A stretch of DNA of 64,000 bases from Sphingomonas sanxanigenens DSM 19645 = NX02 (GCF_000512205.2 NZ_CP006644.1:1730520-1794519); one strand, 5' to 3'. Shown: positions 32,354 through 41,798, counted from the first letter of the stretch. Notes: generated by a model not told the origin, from the letters alone. Made by a program: numbers and translations.

Positions 32354-35300
32354 ATCGATCACCCCGCTCAGCGAACTCAAGGATGCGCAGAAGCTCGCCT
32401 CCGATCCACGCGAGCATATCTGGCTCTCCGCCTCGGCGGGCACGGGCAAGACGCACGTGCTTTCCGCGCGCGTGCTGCGGCTGCTGCTGGGCGGCGCGCG
32501 GCCCGAATCGATCCTGTGCCTCACCTTCACCAAGGCGGGCGCCGCCGAAATGGCGGAGCGCATCCACGCCCGGCTCGCCTATTGGGTGCGGCTGAGCGAG
32601 AAGGAGCTGCGCAAGGAATTGTTCGCGCTGGGCGAGAATCCGCGCGACGACGTGCTCGTCGCCCATGCCCGCACCCTGTTCGCCAGCGTGATCGATGCGC
32701 AGGGCGGCGGCCTGCGCATCCAGACGATCCACGCCTTTGCGCAGGCGCTGCTTGCCGGCTTCCCGTTGGAAGCCGGGCTGATCCCCGGCTTCCGGCCGAT
32801 GGAGGGGCGTGAGGAAGCGGTTCTCCAGCGCCGCGTGCTCGCCGAACTGCTCGTCGAGGCGGAGGCGGGCGTGCTCCCCGGCTTCGTCGCCGCGATCCAG
32901 GCGCTGAGCCTGCGGCTGGGCGAGGGCGGGGCGGAGGGTTTCCTCCAGCAATGCGCGCGCGCCCCAGATGCGCTCGAACAACTGCCCACCGGAATCTCCC
33001 CCTTCGTCCGACGCGCATTCGAGGTACCGGAAGGCGATATCGAGGCGGCGCTGGCCGAGGCGTGCAGCGACACCATGTTCGACCTTGTCGGATTGCGCCG
33101 AATCTCCGCCGCCAATGCGGCCTGGGGCACCAAGACCGCGCTTGCCCATACGGATATCATCGCGGCATGGCTGGGCGCCGCTCCGCCCGGACGCGTCGCC
33201 ATGCTGCCCGATCTGATGTCGGTGCCCTTCACCGCGAAGGGCGAGCCCCGCAAATATAGCGACAAGCTCATTGCCGCCGAGCCCGACTATTCGGGGCTGG
33301 CGCAGCGGCTGGGCGAAGCGTGCCGCGACCTGATCGACCTCAGGACGCGCGCCGCCTTCGTCGCGCTGCTCGGCCCCGCGCTGGAGGCTGGACGCAGCTA
33401 TGCGCGCGCCTATGCCGAGGCGAAGCGGCGCAGCGGGCTGCTCGATTTCGACGATCTGATCCGTCGCACCGTCGCCCTGCTCCAGACCGAGGGCATGGGG
33501 GAATGGATCCGCTACAAGCTCGATCTTTCGACAGACCATGTGCTGGTCGACGAGGCGCAGGATACCAATGCGCAGCAATGGGCGATCGTCCGCGCGCTCG
33601 CCGACGAGTTCTTCGCCGGCGAGGGCACGCGCGACGGGCGCATCCGGACGTTGTTCGCGGTGGGCGACTTCAAGCAGGCGATCTACGGTTTCCAGGGCAC
33701 CAATCCGCTGATGTTCGAGGCGGCGGCGCAGCATTTCGCCCGGCAGGCGGCGGATCCCGCGCATGTCGCGCGGCTGGAGGCGGAGGGCTATCGCCCGCGC
33801 CCGCTGCATCGCCTGTCGCTCAACCAGTCCTTCCGTTCGACCGCGCCGGTGCTCGAACTGGTCGACATGCTGATCGACCAGCTCGGCCATGATCAACTCG
33901 GCCTGCTCGATCCCGCCGAACCGCACAAGTCTGCCGTTACGGGACCGGGCATCGTCACGCTCTGGCAGCCGATCGCGCCGGCGATCGACAGTGGCGAGGA
34001 AGGGGAGGACGCCGAGGGCGAGGAGGAATGGCTGGCGGACAGCACCCGTGCCTTCGCCACGCGCCTCGCCCGCCAGATCCGCGAATGGCTGGCCGAGCCG
34101 CTCTGGCTGGAAAGCAAGGGCCGGCCGCTTCGCCCCGAGGACATCATGATCCTCGTGCGCAAGCGCGGTGACCTCGCCTCGCTGATCGTCGCGCGGCTCT
34201 ATGCGGAGAATGTGCCCGTCGCCGGCGTCGACCGGCTGCGGCTCGATGCGCCGCTTGGTGTCCAGGATCTGCTCGCCGCCGTCCGCTTCGCGCTCCAGCC
34301 CGGCGACGATCTCAACCTCGCAGCCTTGCTGGTCTCGCCCCTGATCGGATGGACGCAGGACCAACTCTACGATCATGGCCGTCGCCAGGCGGGCACGACC
34401 TTGTTCGAGCGCCTGCGTCAGCAGCAGGCGATGATCGGCGATACGCTCGCGGCGTTATCCGCGATCCTCAACGCCGCCGACTTTTCGACGCCCTATCGCT
34501 TTCTCGAGGATATGCTGTCGGGGCCGCTCGATGGGCGCCGCAAGCTGCTCGGGCGGCTGGGCGAGGAGGCGCGCGATCCGATCGAGGAATTGCTCAGCAC
34601 CGCGCTGGCGTTCGAGGCGGATGCGGTGCCCTCGCTGCAGACCTTCATCGACTGGTTCGATCGCGGCGAGGTGGAGATCAAGCGCGATCCGGCGCAACCG
34701 CAGGCTGCGGTGCGGGTGATGACCGCGCATGGCGCCAAGGGCCTGCAGGCGCCGCTGGTCATCCTGGCGGATGCCGCCACCGATCCCGACGCCGCGCCCG
34801 CGCGCGCGCTGGCATGGAATGCGGTGGAGGGCGGCGATCCCGTGCCGGTATTCCGCGCGCGCAAGGACGAGATGTGGGGTGGGCTCAAGGCCGATGCCGA
34901 GGAACTCGCGAAGCGCGATCGCGAGGAGCATTGGCGGCTGCTCTATGTGGCGCTGACCCGCGCCGAGGAGCGACTGGTGATCGGCGGTGCGCTCGGCCGG
35001 CGGGCGAAGAACGGGCCGCCCGAACGGAGCTGGCACGCCGCGGTCGCCGCGGCCATGGATGGGCTCGGCATCGAGCCGGTCGAAGACGTGCTCTGGGGCG
35101 GTGCCCAGCATTTCCGAGGCACGAAGCCGGTCGACGCTGCGCGTCGCGCGCCGGACGTGTCCGAGGATTCCAGGGCCGCCGAGGGTCTGCTGCCAGACTG
35201 GCTGCTGCGCCCCGCGCCGGAGGAAGCGCGCCCGCCGCGGCCGCTCGCGCCCTCGTCGATCGGCGAGGATCGCGATGCCGATCCGCCGCCCGGCCCGGCG

Positions 35301-35840
35301 ATGCGCGCCGCTGCCGAGCGCGGTCGCCTGCTTCATGCACTGTTCGAGCGGCTGCCAGCGCTGCCGCAGGCGCGGCGAGAGGCGGCGGGGCTCGACTGGC
35401 TCGAGGGGGCCGCAGGCGTCGCCGATGCGGACGACCGCAGGAAGCTGGTCGGCGATGTGCTCGCGGTGATCGGCGATCCGCGCTTCGCCCCGCTGTTCGT
35501 GCCGGAGGCACTGGCCGAAGCGCCGGTGGCGGCGGTGGTGGATGGCGAGGTGATCGCCGGCACCGTCGACCGGCTGCTGGTCACCGACGCCGATGTGCTG
35601 ATCGTCGATTTCAAGACCGGTCGGCGCGCGCCCGCGACGGTCGACTCTGCGCCGGTGCATCATCTGCGCCAGATTTCAGCCTATGCCGCGGCGTTGAAAG
35701 TGATCTTTCCCGATCGCCAGATCCGCGCCGGCCTGCTCTACACGGCAGCACCCGTGCTGCTGGAACTTACCCCAGCGCTCATTGCGGCGCACAAGCCGCG
35801 CTTCGCAGGCACGGAGCAAAGCTTGATCGAGCCCCGTTGA
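32337..35840 (+). CDS. addA: AddA helicase-nuclease subunit (alphaproteobacterial type)
   Basis: A 1167-residue UvrD/RecB-type superfamily 1 helicase with a fused nuclease. Helicase motifs run in order: Walker [14 protein letters not shown] (about 32-44), motif Ia [14 protein letters not shown], motif [17 protein letters not shown], motif [18 protein letters not shown], motif [15 protein letters not shown] and motif [15 protein letters not shown]. The C-terminal nuclease has [23 protein letters not shown] and [12 protein letters not shown]. With AddB it processes double-strand ends for RecA-mediated repair. It overlaps the addB stop by 17 bases; an ATG three codons on is an alternative start. 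Full length, no breaks. Confidence 0.95.
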   Translation: MAAMARSITPLSELKDAQKLASDPREHIWLSASAGTGKTHVLSARVLRLLLGGARPESILCLTFTKAGAAEMAERIHARLAYWVRLSEKELRKELFALGENPRDDVLVAHARTLFASVIDAQGGGLRIQTIHAFAQALLAGFPLEAGLIPGFRPMEGREEAVLQRRVLAELLVEAEAGVLPGFVAAIQALSLRLGEGGAEGFLQQCARAPDALEQLPTGISPFVRRAFEVPEGDIEAALAEACSDTMFDLVGLRRISAANAAWGTKTALAHTDIIAAWLGAAPPGRVAMLPDLMSVPFTAKGEPRKYSDKLIAAEPDYSGLAQRLGEACRDLIDLRTRAAFVALLGPALEAGRSYARAYAEAKRRSGLLDFDDLIRRTVALLQTEGMGEWIRYKLDLSTDHVLVDEAQDTNAQQWAIVRALADEFFAGEGTRDGRIRTLFAVGDFKQAIYGFQGTNPLMFEAAAQHFARQAADPAHVARLEAEGYRPRPLHRLSLNQSFRSTAPVLELVDMLIDQLGHDQLGLLDPAEPHKSAVTGPGIVTLWQPIAPAIDSGEEGEDAEGEEEWLADSTRAFATRLARQIREWLAEPLWLESKGRPLRPEDIMILVRKRGDLASLIVARLYAENVPVAGVDRLRLDAPLGVQDLLAAVRFALQPGDDLNLAALLVSPLIGWTQDQLYDHGRRQAGTTLFERLRQQQAMIGDTLAALSAILNAADFSTPYRFLEDMLSGPLDGRRKLLGRLGEEARDPIEELLSTALAFEADAVPSLQTFIDWFDRGEVEIKRDPAQPQAAVRVMTAHGAKGLQAPLVILADAATDPDAAPARALAWNAVEGGDPVPVFRARKDEMWGGLKADAEELAKRDREEHWRLLYVALTRAEERLVIGGALGRRAKNGPPERSWHAAVAAAMDGLGIEPVEDVLWGGAQHFRGTKPVDAARRAPDVSEDSRAAEGLLPDWLLRPAPEEARPPRPLAPSSIGEDRDADPPPGPAMRAAAERGRLLHALFERLPALPQARREAAGLDWLEGAAGVADADDRRKLVGDVLAVIGDPRFAPLFVPEALAEAPVAAVVDGEVIAGTVDRLLVTDADVLIVDFKTGRRAPATVDSAPVHHLRQISAYAAALKVIFPDRQIRAGLLYTAAPVLLELTPALIAAHKPRFAGTEQSLIEPR

Positions 35841-35890
35841 GGCGGAGCGGCGCACATCCTAGATACGTCCCGAAACAAGGAGATTCCCCC

Positions 35891-36211
35891 ATGGCGACCA
35901 AGGCGATCAGCGATACCTCGTTCGACAGCGACGTCCTGTCTTCGGACAAGCCGGTGCTCGTCGATTTCTGGGCGGAGTGGTGCGGCCCATGTAAGATGAT
36001 CGGGCCTGCGCTCGAGGAGATTTCGGAAGAATTGGGCGAACAGGTGACCATCGCCAAACTCAACATCGACGACAATCCCGATGCCCCGGCCAAATATGGC
36101 GTACGCGGCATCCCGACGATGATCCTGTTCAAGAATGGCGAACCGGCAGCGACCAAGGTCGGTGCGGCGCCGAAGAGCGTCCTCAAGGGTTGGCTGCAGG
36201 GCGAGCTCTGA
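35891..36211 (+). CDS. trxA: Thioredoxin
   Basis: A 106-residue thioredoxin with the active-site [13 protein letters not shown] and the cis-proline loop [11 protein letters not shown]. It reduces disulfides in cytoplasmic proteins such as ribonucleotide reductase with electrons from thioredoxin reductase. AAGGAGA lies eight bases before the ATG. It is 50 bases downstream of addA in the same direction and ends with a strong intrinsic terminator, so it may be the last gene of the divL-addA operon, with its own promoter also possible. Confidence 0.97.
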   Translation: MATKAISDTSFDSDVLSSDKPVLVDFWAEWCGPCKMIGPALEEISEELGEQVTIAKLNIDDNPDAPAKYGVRGIPTMILFKNGEPAATKVGAAPKSVLKGWLQGEL

Positions 36212-36236
36212 TCCGGTTCGTCGCAACAGGCAGAAC

Positions 36237-36267
36237 GCCCGTAGCGGAAACGCTACGGGCTTTTTTT
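36237..36267 (+). terminator. Intrinsic terminator after trxA
   Basis: A perfect 10-bp stem, GCCCGTAGCG/CGCTACGGGC, closed by a GAAA tetraloop and followed directly by seven T residues. It begins 26 bases after the trxA stop and ends two bases before the stop codon of the convergent small lipoprotein gene. Confidence 0.95.
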
Positions 36268-36269
36268 GG

Positions 36270-36497
36270 TCAACACGGACGACCGTACCGCGGCCCGCAC
36301 TGGTTATCGTTGCGATAGTCGCGCTTCGTCTTGCGCAGATCGCGCCGGGCGTCGCGCTGGTCGCGGCGGTCGCCATAGCGCTGGGCATCGCGGACATCGC
36401 GGCGTGCCTCGCGCACATCGCCGCGCGAGGTGGTGGCGCAGGCCGAGGTCATCATCGTGGCCGCGGCGAGGCTGGCGAACAGCAGGGCATGTCTCAT
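36270..36497 (-). CDS. Small highly charged lipoprotein
   Basis: A 75-residue protein with a signal peptide and a lipobox (MRHALLFASLAAATMMTSAC), followed by a mature part almost wholly made of Arg, Asp, Gln and Lys (GDVREARRDVRDAQRYGDRR and more). It ends in CGPRYGRPC. The mature chain would be an amphipathic charged helix anchored to a membrane, facing the periplasm. Function is not known. It converges on trxA, with only the terminator hairpin between them. Confidence 0.7.
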   Translation of the reverse strand: MRHALLFASLAAATMMTSACATTSRGDVREARRDVRDAQRYGDRRDQRDARRDLRKTKRDYRNDNQCGPRYGRPC

Positions 36498-36566
36498 CGT
36501 GCGATCCTTTCTGGTCTGGTTGAGTGCGATGAACGCCTCGAGGCGGCGTAAGGCTCCCCGCCACGG

Positions 36567-37325
36567 TCAAACGACTTGATCCGACGGGTTTTTGCGGCGC
36601 ATGCCGCGCCGATGCCCTCGTCCGATCCCCTTATCGTCACCGCGCTGTTCGGCGATCGCGATTTCGCGTGGCTGGATGGTCTGCGCCGGCAACATTTCCC
36701 GCCCGAGCGCAACCAGGTGCCCGCGCATCTCACGCTGTTCCATCAGTTGCCACCGATGCTGGCCGAGGAGGTGGCGGCCGTGTTGAAGACGATGGTGCGC
36801 ACGCACCCGCGTCCGCCCGCGCAGGTCTCGGCGGTGATGCATCTCGGCGGCGGCGTCGCCTTCCGTGTCGAGAGCGATGCGCTGGCCGCGATCCGGGAGG
36901 ATATCGCCGAGCGCTTCCACGGCCTGCTCACCACGCAGGACCAGCAGGGCTGGCGCGCGCACGTCACCATCCAGAACAAGGTGACCGCAGCCGAGGCGAA
37001 ACGACTTCAAGCGACGCTGGCGGCGGACTTCGCGCCGCGCCCGCTGGTGATCGCCGGGCTTGCCGCCTGGTGGTATCGCGGCGGACCGTGGGAGAAGCTC
37101 AGCGAGGCGCGGTTTCGCTAGGTGCCGAGGCGCATGACGGGCATAGGGCAGCCAGAACAGATAGAGCCCGCTTGCCAATAACAGCGCCAGCGGCAGGAGT
37201 GGGGCGTAGACCATCGCCGGCGGCGGTGGTCCGAACGCCATCGCCACGAAGTTGGCGACGACACTCAGCGTCAGGATCATGCCAAGCCAGCGATGCCCCT
37301 GCCGGATCCGGTTCGGAAAATTCAT
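36567..37325 (-). CDS. Small two-helix membrane protein with an apparent run-on C-terminus
   Basis: A strong ribosome site (AAGGAGG) precedes the ATG at 37325, and the first 62 residues form a sensible membrane protein: NRIRQGHRWLGMILTLSVVANF, then PLLPLALLLASGLYLFWLPYA. After about residue 65 the frame continues antisense through the whole RNA-ligase-like gene without a stop. The tail is Arg/Gly-rich and looks non-coding. In another frame a stop (TAG) lies just past that point, so the natural protein was probably about 70 residues and its stop has been lost by a small indel. I would trust only the first 65 or so codons. Confidence 0.4.
   Translation of the reverse strand: MNFPNRIRQGHRWLGMILTLSVVANFVAMAFGPPPPAMVYAPLLPLALLLASGLYLFWLPYARHAPRHLAKPRLAELLPRSAAIPPGGKPGDHQRARREVRRQRRLKSFRLGCGHLVLDGDVRAPALLVLRGEQAVEALGDILPDRGQRIALDTEGDAAAEMHHRRDLRGRTRVRAHHRLQHGRHLLGQHRWQLMEQREMRGHLVALGREMLPAQTIQPREIAIAEQRGDDKGIGRGHRRGMRRKNPSDQVV
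36612..37121 (+). CDS. 2'-5' RNA ligase / cyclic phosphodiesterase family protein
   Basis: A 169-residue protein of the 2H phosphoesterase superfamily. The two active-site motifs are HLTLFHQ (about residue 38) and HVTIQNK (about residue 117), the HxTx pair that gives the family its name. Members open 2',3'-cyclic phosphates or join 2'-5' RNA ends. ATG at 36612 is taken as the one just before DPLIVTALFGDRDFAWLD; a TTG 12 codons upstream extends the frame with no support. It is divergent from the small lipoprotein gene. Neighbours give no clue to the RNA target. Confidence 0.85.
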   Translation: MPSSDPLIVTALFGDRDFAWLDGLRRQHFPPERNQVPAHLTLFHQLPPMLAEEVAAVLKTMVRTHPRPPAQVSAVMHLGGGVAFRVESDALAAIREDIAERFHGLLTTQDQQGWRAHVTIQNKVTAAEAKRLQATLAADFAPRPLVIAGLAAWWYRGGPWEKLSEARFR

Positions 37326-37376
37326 AGCGGCCTCCTTCGAAGAACAGCCAGGACGGGATCTGGCACATCGCCGGCC

Positions 37377-37781
37377 TCAGCGGGCCTGAACCAGCTTCCA
37401 GCCATTGCCGGAGGGATCGCGGAAGCTCGCATCGACCGAGCCGTAGCGCGCGATCGGTATCTGGGTGAATTCCACGCCGCGTGCTTGCATCGCGTGATAC
37501 GCCGCCTGGCAATCATCCACGACAAGCACGAGCGGCGGCATCGAACCCTTGGCGACAGCTTCGAGCAGCGTCTTCGCCGTAACCTCGTCAACTGTCGGCG
37601 GCTGGGGTCGGAACAGGCCCAGTTGAAAGCCCGGCTGATCGGGATGCTGCACGGTCAGCCAGCGATAGTCGCCGTTGCGCGCGTCGGTATGGACGCCGAA
37701 CCCCAGACCGTTGACGTAGAATTGCAGTGCTTCGTCCTGATCGTGGACGTAGATGCCGATGACTTGAACAGCCTGCGTCAT
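37377..37781 (-). CDS. VOC-family (glyoxalase/bleomycin-resistance-like) protein
   Basis: A 134-residue single-domain VOC protein: IGIYVHDQDEALQFYVNGLGF forms the first unit, and VDASFRDPSGNGWKLVQ the second, with the conserved FRDPSGN turn. GGAGG precedes the ATG, which overlaps the stop of the upstream AraC gene. The family includes lyases, dioxygenases and drug-binding proteins; without further motifs the role is open. The AraC gene is its likely regulator, and the two are translated as a pair. Confidence 0.85.
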   Translation of the reverse strand: MTQAVQVIGIYVHDQDEALQFYVNGLGFGVHTDARNGDYRWLTVQHPDQPGFQLGLFRPQPPTVDEVTAKTLLEAVAKGSMPPLVLVVDDCQAAYHAMQARGVEFTQIPIARYGSVDASFRDPSGNGWKLVQAR

Positions 37782-38287
37782 GGAACCTCCGTTTCGGTTG
37801 GTCCGCTGGTATCGCCATTCTTTCGGCGCCGCTTCTCCGAAACTGCCATTCTGAGGTCGGGACGCTGCGCCGCGCGGATGAAGCAATGCGGTACGCGATC
37901 CAGTTCGGCCGGCGTGGCCTGCGTTCTCTGCCGCAGCTCTCCGGGGCTTTCGCCGGTCACGTCCCGAAAGGTCCGTCCGAACGTACCCAGACTGTTCCAG
38001 CCCGTCTGAAATGCGATGTCGATTATGGGCAGATCCGTGTCGCGCAACAGCGCGGCGGCGCGTTCGACGCGGCGAGTGAGCAGATAGCGATGAGGCGGGA
38101 TGCCGAACGCGTCTCGAAACGAGCGGGCGAAATAGGCCGGGGACGTGCCGCTGACCTGTGCCAGCCGCGATACCGGCCATTCCTCATGCGGCGCGGCGTC
38201 CATCCGATCCTTGGCGCGCAGGAGGCGGCGGAGCCGCTTCAGGTCCCGATCTGCCGCGCCCATGGCTGTCTTGCTGGCGATGCTCAT
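37778..38287 (-). CDS. Short AraC-family transcriptional regulator
   Basis: A 169-residue protein that is little more than the AraC DNA-binding domain: two helix-turn-helix motifs in WPVSRLAQVSGTSPAYFARSFRDAFGIPPHRYLLTRRVERA and LPIIDIAFQTGWNSLGTFGRTFRDVTGESPGELR. No separate ligand domain is present, so control may come through its level or a partner. ATG at 38287 has AGGATCG upstream; the longer frame adds a Cys/Arg-rich stretch of no clear use. It overlaps the downstream VOC gene by four bases. Confidence 0.88.
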   Translation of the reverse strand: MSIASKTAMGAADRDLKRLRRLLRAKDRMDAAPHEEWPVSRLAQVSGTSPAYFARSFRDAFGIPPHRYLLTRRVERAAALLRDTDLPIIDIAFQTGWNSLGTFGRTFRDVTGESPGELRQRTQATPAELDRVPHCFIRAAQRPDLRMAVSEKRRRKNGDTSGPTETEVP

Positions 38288-38321
38288 CGATCCTGCGCCC
38301 TCTATCCAGCAATGCCTGGTT

Positions 38322-39317
38322 CTACGCCTCAAGCGCGAGCAGTGCGAAACTGCACAGCCAGTGGCTGCCCATATAATCATCCGCGACGTGCGGCAGGCTC
38401 GCGGTGATATGGCGCACGGCGGCCTCTTCGGCGATCGCGGTCACGCCATGGTCCGCGCCCAGCGCGGCGGCGATGCCGCGCCAGCACCATGCACGCGCGA
38501 AATTGAGACCGTCGAGATGGGCGATCTTGCCGTCGGTGCGGTCGGAAACGTGCGCGGGGACGAACAGGGTTTCGGGCTGTCCCGATGCGGCTTCGGGCAG
38601 GAACGCATCGAACCAGGCGCGAAAATCGGCCTTGTGCAATATAGTGCTCATCAGCAGCGCCTCGGTCAGTGCCGGTGACAGAAACTCGTCGCCGCAGGGC
38701 TCCCAGGCCTGGCAGGCGCGGTCATCGGCGAACCAGCCGATCGCGGTGCGATCGATGAGGCCGGTCAGCGCCGTGTCGCGCGTGAGCGCCCAGCGGCGCG
38801 CGTGGAACAGCGAAAAGGCGCTGTTGGCATGGGTGCCGACGCGGATCGGATAGGTGAGGCGGGGGAGATAGTCGGCGAGCCGGTCAGCAAAGGCGCGCGC
38901 GAGCGGTGCCAGCGCCTCGGCCCAGCGCTGCTCGTCGTGGCGGGCGAGTTCGTCGTGCAGCGCCAGCAGCCACGCCCAGCCATAAGGGCGCTCGAACCCG
39001 CCGGTCATCGGCCGATCGAGATAGGCGCGTTCGCCGGCCACCTTCTCGGGCACCAGCATGGCGTCTGCACGTGCCCGGGCCTGCGCGGCATAAGGCGCGT
39101 CGGGGAAGAGGCGGGCGAGGCGCATCACTTGCCACCAGCCATGGACGCAGCTGTGCCAGTCGAAGCTGCCGTGGAAGATCGGGTGAAGGTCGATCGGTGC
39201 GGCGACATCGGCGGGGCCGGTCAGCACCTGATCGAGCTTGTACGGCCATTGCCGGCCGAGGTGGCTCAACGTCACCTCGGCAAAACCGGCGGCGATATGT
39301 TGCGTAAGATGGGTCAT
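38322..39317 (-). CDS. DUF2891 family protein
   Basis: A 331-residue soluble protein recognised as DUF2891 by the block DLHPIFHGSFDWHSCVHGWWQVMRL near residue 43 and later DRPMTGGFERPYGWAWLLAL, GTHANSAFSLFHARRWA and VSDRTDGKIAHLDGLNFARAW. The many conserved Trp, His and Asp residues and the alternating helices suggest an alpha/alpha-barrel, hydrolase-like fold. Biochemical role is not known to me. It is third in an operon behind two membrane proteins (DUF969, DUF979), with ATGA overlap, and is probably the enzyme that acts on what they transport. Confidence 0.85.
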   Translation of the reverse strand: MTHLTQHIAAGFAEVTLSHLGRQWPYKLDQVLTGPADVAAPIDLHPIFHGSFDWHSCVHGWWQVMRLARLFPDAPYAAQARARADAMLVPEKVAGERAYLDRPMTGGFERPYGWAWLLALHDELARHDEQRWAEALAPLARAFADRLADYLPRLTYPIRVGTHANSAFSLFHARRWALTRDTALTGLIDRTAIGWFADDRACQAWEPCGDEFLSPALTEALLMSTILHKADFRAWFDAFLPEAASGQPETLFVPAHVSDRTDGKIAHLDGLNFARAWCWRGIAAALGADHGVTAIAEEAAVRHITASLPHVADDYMGSHWLCSFALLALEA

Positions 39318-40258
39318 GAACGAAAGCCCAGCACGTAGATCATCAGGATGTTGAAAGCGAGCAGCGGCAGCGCGGTGCCCACCTGCTGGCGGATCACGGC
39401 GTTGCGATCGCGCAGTTCGAGCAGCGCCGCCGGCACGAGGTTGAAGTTCGCCGCCATCGGCGTCATCAGCGTGCCGCAGAAGCCGGCAAGCATGCCGATC
39501 GCGGCGATCACCGCCGGATCGCCGCCATAATGGCGGATCAGCAGCGGCACGCCGATCGCCGAAGCCATCACCGGGAAGGCGGCGAAGGCATTGCCCATCA
39601 CGATCGTGAACAGCGCCATGCCGAGGCCATAGACCAGCACCGCCCCGACCAGGCTGCCCTCGGGGATCGCGTGGCCCGCGATGATCCCGACCGCCTCGCC
39701 GACGCCGGCAAGTGCGAAGACCGCGCCCAGCGCCGCGAGCATCTGTGGCAGCAGCAGCGCCCAGCCGACCCCGTCGATCAGCCTCCGCCCCTCGTCGTGG
39801 GGACGGGCGAGGGACGGGCGCAGCCAGGTGAACAGCACCCCAAGCGCAAGCAATACGCCCAATGTCAGCGCAACCAACGTCGCCTGCTTCGGATCGACGA
39901 TCGCCGGGATTTCGCGGAAGATCAGCGCGCCGGCGAGCGCCGTTGCCGGAATGATCAGCGCGGGCAGGAACAGCCGGTTGCCGCGCCGCTCCGCCTCGAT
40001 CCGGCGTTCGTCACCGGTGGTCGTGGCCGCGGCACCACGTCCCATCAGGCCGGTGCCGGCGATGGCGACCAGCGCCAGGACCAGCATGCCATTGCCGAGA
40101 TTGCCGAGACGATCGCCGGCGAGGAAGCTCAGCGCGATCAACCCGTGGAAGGCGGCGTTGCCGAAGCGCTTCGGGTTGCTGCGATCGCGCAGGCCGAGCA
40201 ACGCATAGGCAAGGAACGTCAGCCCGGCGATGGCGTAGACGAAATTCAACCCGATCAT
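39314..40258 (-). CDS. DUF979 family membrane protein (putative transporter subunit)
   Basis: A 314-residue protein with about eight to nine membrane segments. Family-type stretches are MIGLNFVYAIAGLTFLAYALLG, GNAFAAFPVMASAIGVPLLI and GTLMTPMAANFNLVPAALLEL. DUF979 always travels with DUF969; I recall this pair being proposed as a 5-oxoproline (pyroglutamate) transporter because it clusters with pyroglutamyl peptidase or 5-oxoprolinase genes in other bacteria. Neither enzyme is seen here. Start at 40258 overlaps the DUF969 stop, and its stop overlaps the DUF2891 start. Confidence 0.85.
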   Translation of the reverse strand: MIGLNFVYAIAGLTFLAYALLGLRDRSNPKRFGNAAFHGLIALSFLAGDRLGNLGNGMLVLALVAIAGTGLMGRGAAATTTGDERRIEAERRGNRLFLPALIIPATALAGALIFREIPAIVDPKQATLVALTLGVLLALGVLFTWLRPSLARPHDEGRRLIDGVGWALLLPQMLAALGAVFALAGVGEAVGIIAGHAIPEGSLVGAVLVYGLGMALFTIVMGNAFAAFPVMASAIGVPLLIRHYGGDPAVIAAIGMLAGFCGTLMTPMAANFNLVPAALLELRDRNAVIRQQVGTALPLLAFNILMIYVLGFRS

Positions 40259-40914
40259 CGGTGGCGGCCGATCCGGCGGTCCATCAGCCACAGCCGCGTG
40301 CCATGGATGAGGAAGGCGGCGATGGCCGTCGGGATCGCCCACATCGACAGGTGGAGCGGCTCGATGATGATCCCATAGCCTTCGAGTACGCCCTTCATCA
40401 GCAGGATCGAACCGATCGCGATGAAGATGTCCTCGCCGAAGAACAGGCCGATATTGTCGGTGGCCGCCGCCATAGCCGGCACGCGCTCATCCGCGCGGTC
40501 GCGGTCTGGTGCCTGCGCGTCGGCAGCAGCCTCCGCCATGGGGGCGACCAGCGGCCGCACCGTCTGCGCGGGCCCGGCGATCGAGTGCAGGCCAAGCGCC
40601 GCGGTGATCTGGCGGAACAGCAGATAGGCGATCAACAGCCGGCCTACAGTGGCCCCGCGCAGCCGCGCGATCATCGTGCGCGCGCGTTCCTGCAGGCCAT
40701 GGCGTTCCAGCAGCCCGATCACGGGCAGCACGATATAGATCGCGGTGACATAGCGGCTATCGTTGAACGCCTTGCCGAACGCCGCGGTCAGCACGATCGG
40801 GTCGATGCCGGCCGCCAGTCCGGTCACGAGTGCGGCGGTGACGACAACGAGCAGCGGATTGAAGCGCAGCAGGAAGCCGGCGACGATCACGCCGATACCG
40901 GCCAGCACGAGCAT
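40255..40914 (-). CDS. DUF969 family membrane protein (putative transporter subunit)
   Basis: A 219-residue membrane protein beginning LVLAGIGVIVAGFLLRFNPLLVVVTAALVTGLAAGIDP, the DUF969 signature, with AFNDSRYVTAIYIVLPVIGLLERHGLQERA and ATDNIGLFFGEDIFIAIGSILLMKG further on. About five membrane segments and one polar loop (residues 125-150). It is first of the DUF969-DUF979-DUF2891 operon with four-base overlaps at each junction. ATG at 40914 is the first possible start; the ribosome site is not clear. Confidence 0.85.
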   Translation of the reverse strand: MLVLAGIGVIVAGFLLRFNPLLVVVTAALVTGLAAGIDPIVLTAAFGKAFNDSRYVTAIYIVLPVIGLLERHGLQERARTMIARLRGATVGRLLIAYLLFRQITAALGLHSIAGPAQTVRPLVAPMAEAAADAQAPDRDRADERVPAMAAATDNIGLFFGEDIFIAIGSILLMKGVLEGYGIIIEPLHLSMWAIPTAIAAFLIHGTRLWLMDRRIGRHR

Positions 40915-41025
40915 CAGTGGGGCCGGCCGGACGTGGCGCGCGCAGGCGTCTGGATGGTGTGGGGCATCGCCCGATCCTTAGAGGCGCCGCGTGGCCGGAA
41001 TCAAGCGGTCGAAGGCGGGTTTCGG

Positions 41026-41217
41026 TCAGTTGGACGAAGGGAAATGCGGCGGCGACGGCGGCGGTTGCTGGCGGCGCGCGATCTCGTCGATCAGCGCATG
41101 GATCAACTGGTCGAGTTCGCGCATGCGCGCCTCGCCTGCCGCGAGCATGGCATGCAGCGCGCCATCGTCCTGCTGCCGGAGCAGTTCCCTGAACGTCGCG
41201 ATCGTCGCAGGATCCAT
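41026..41217 (-). CDS. Small helical protein of unknown function
   Basis: A 63-residue frame with a good ribosome site (GGGGAGGAC before the ATG). The chain is mostly one or two amphipathic helices (IATFRELLRQQDDGALHAML; MRELDQLIHALIDEIARRQ) and a Pro-rich tail. I do not recognise a family. The codon pattern and ribosome site argue that it is real, though its shortness leaves doubt. Confidence 0.5.
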   Translation of the reverse strand: MDPATIATFRELLRQQDDGALHAMLAAGEARMRELDQLIHALIDEIARRQQPPPSPPHFPSSN

Positions 41218-41405
41218 GGGCGGTCCTCCCCGCGCAGATCATAGCAGCGGGGATCGGGCGCCGCGCCGGAAAGGTCCACGATGGAGCAATCTGCCTGATC
41301 CGGGTGGATCGGCCGATTGTTACGCCGTGTTCATGTTGGCAACAATGCCGCCGAAGAACATGGCCCGGGTCATGATCGAAGCCGCGGCTTCTGTGGGGCG
41401 GTCGA

Positions 41406-41735
41406 ATGGCGGAACGGGTTTACTGGATCAGTTTCAGACTGGCGGATGATGGTGCGGCTGGCGTGCGAGAAGAAGCGCTCGTCGGCGTCGTGCGCAAGCT
41501 TGCCGCAACCAGCGGACCTTGCTGGCAGAGCAACCCTTCGTTCCTGATGTTTCGATCGGCCTATCCGTTGGGTACCGTCGCCTCGCGCGTCGCCGGCGCG
41601 ATCGATCCGTCGCGGGATACGGCAGTGGTCGGCATTGTCGATCAACGCGGCGGCTGGGCGATCGGCGTGCTCGAGGATCGCGACATCCTCGAACTGGTGC
41701 CCGGCATGAAGCGCGCGGCGGGCGCCATCAACTGA
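41406..41735 (+). CDS. Conserved-looking hypothetical protein
   Basis: A 109-residue soluble protein, not recognised. It starts MAERVYWISFRLADD and has a regular alternation of strands and helices (EEALVGVVRKLAATSG; DTAVVGIVDQRGGWAIGVLEDRDILELVPG) without signal peptide or membrane helix. A weak GGGGCGG stands ahead of the ATG. Neighbours in the same direction are the YnfA gene 63 bases downstream, but no functional link is evident. Frame, length and codon use look genuine. Confidence 0.55.
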   Translation: MAERVYWISFRLADDGAAGVREEALVGVVRKLAATSGPCWQSNPSFLMFRSAYPLGTVASRVAGAIDPSRDTAVVGIVDQRGGWAIGVLEDRDILELVPGMKRAAGAIN

Positions 41736-41798
41736 TACGCCCCGGCCAGCAGCGCGGATCTGCTTTCCGGTATCCGCGTTGCGTGCCAGTAGCGTGCA

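Noticed and set aside
29195-32563. Very long open frame (over 1100 codons) on the minus strand opposite addB
   Set aside because: It is the complement shadow of a high-GC gene with matched codon positions. The translated product is Arg/Gly/Asp/His-rich without domains, while the plus strand gives a clear AddB protein.
32265-34376. Long minus-strand open frame of about 700 codons opposite addA
   Set aside because: Same shadow effect; the plus strand shows all helicase motifs of AddA.
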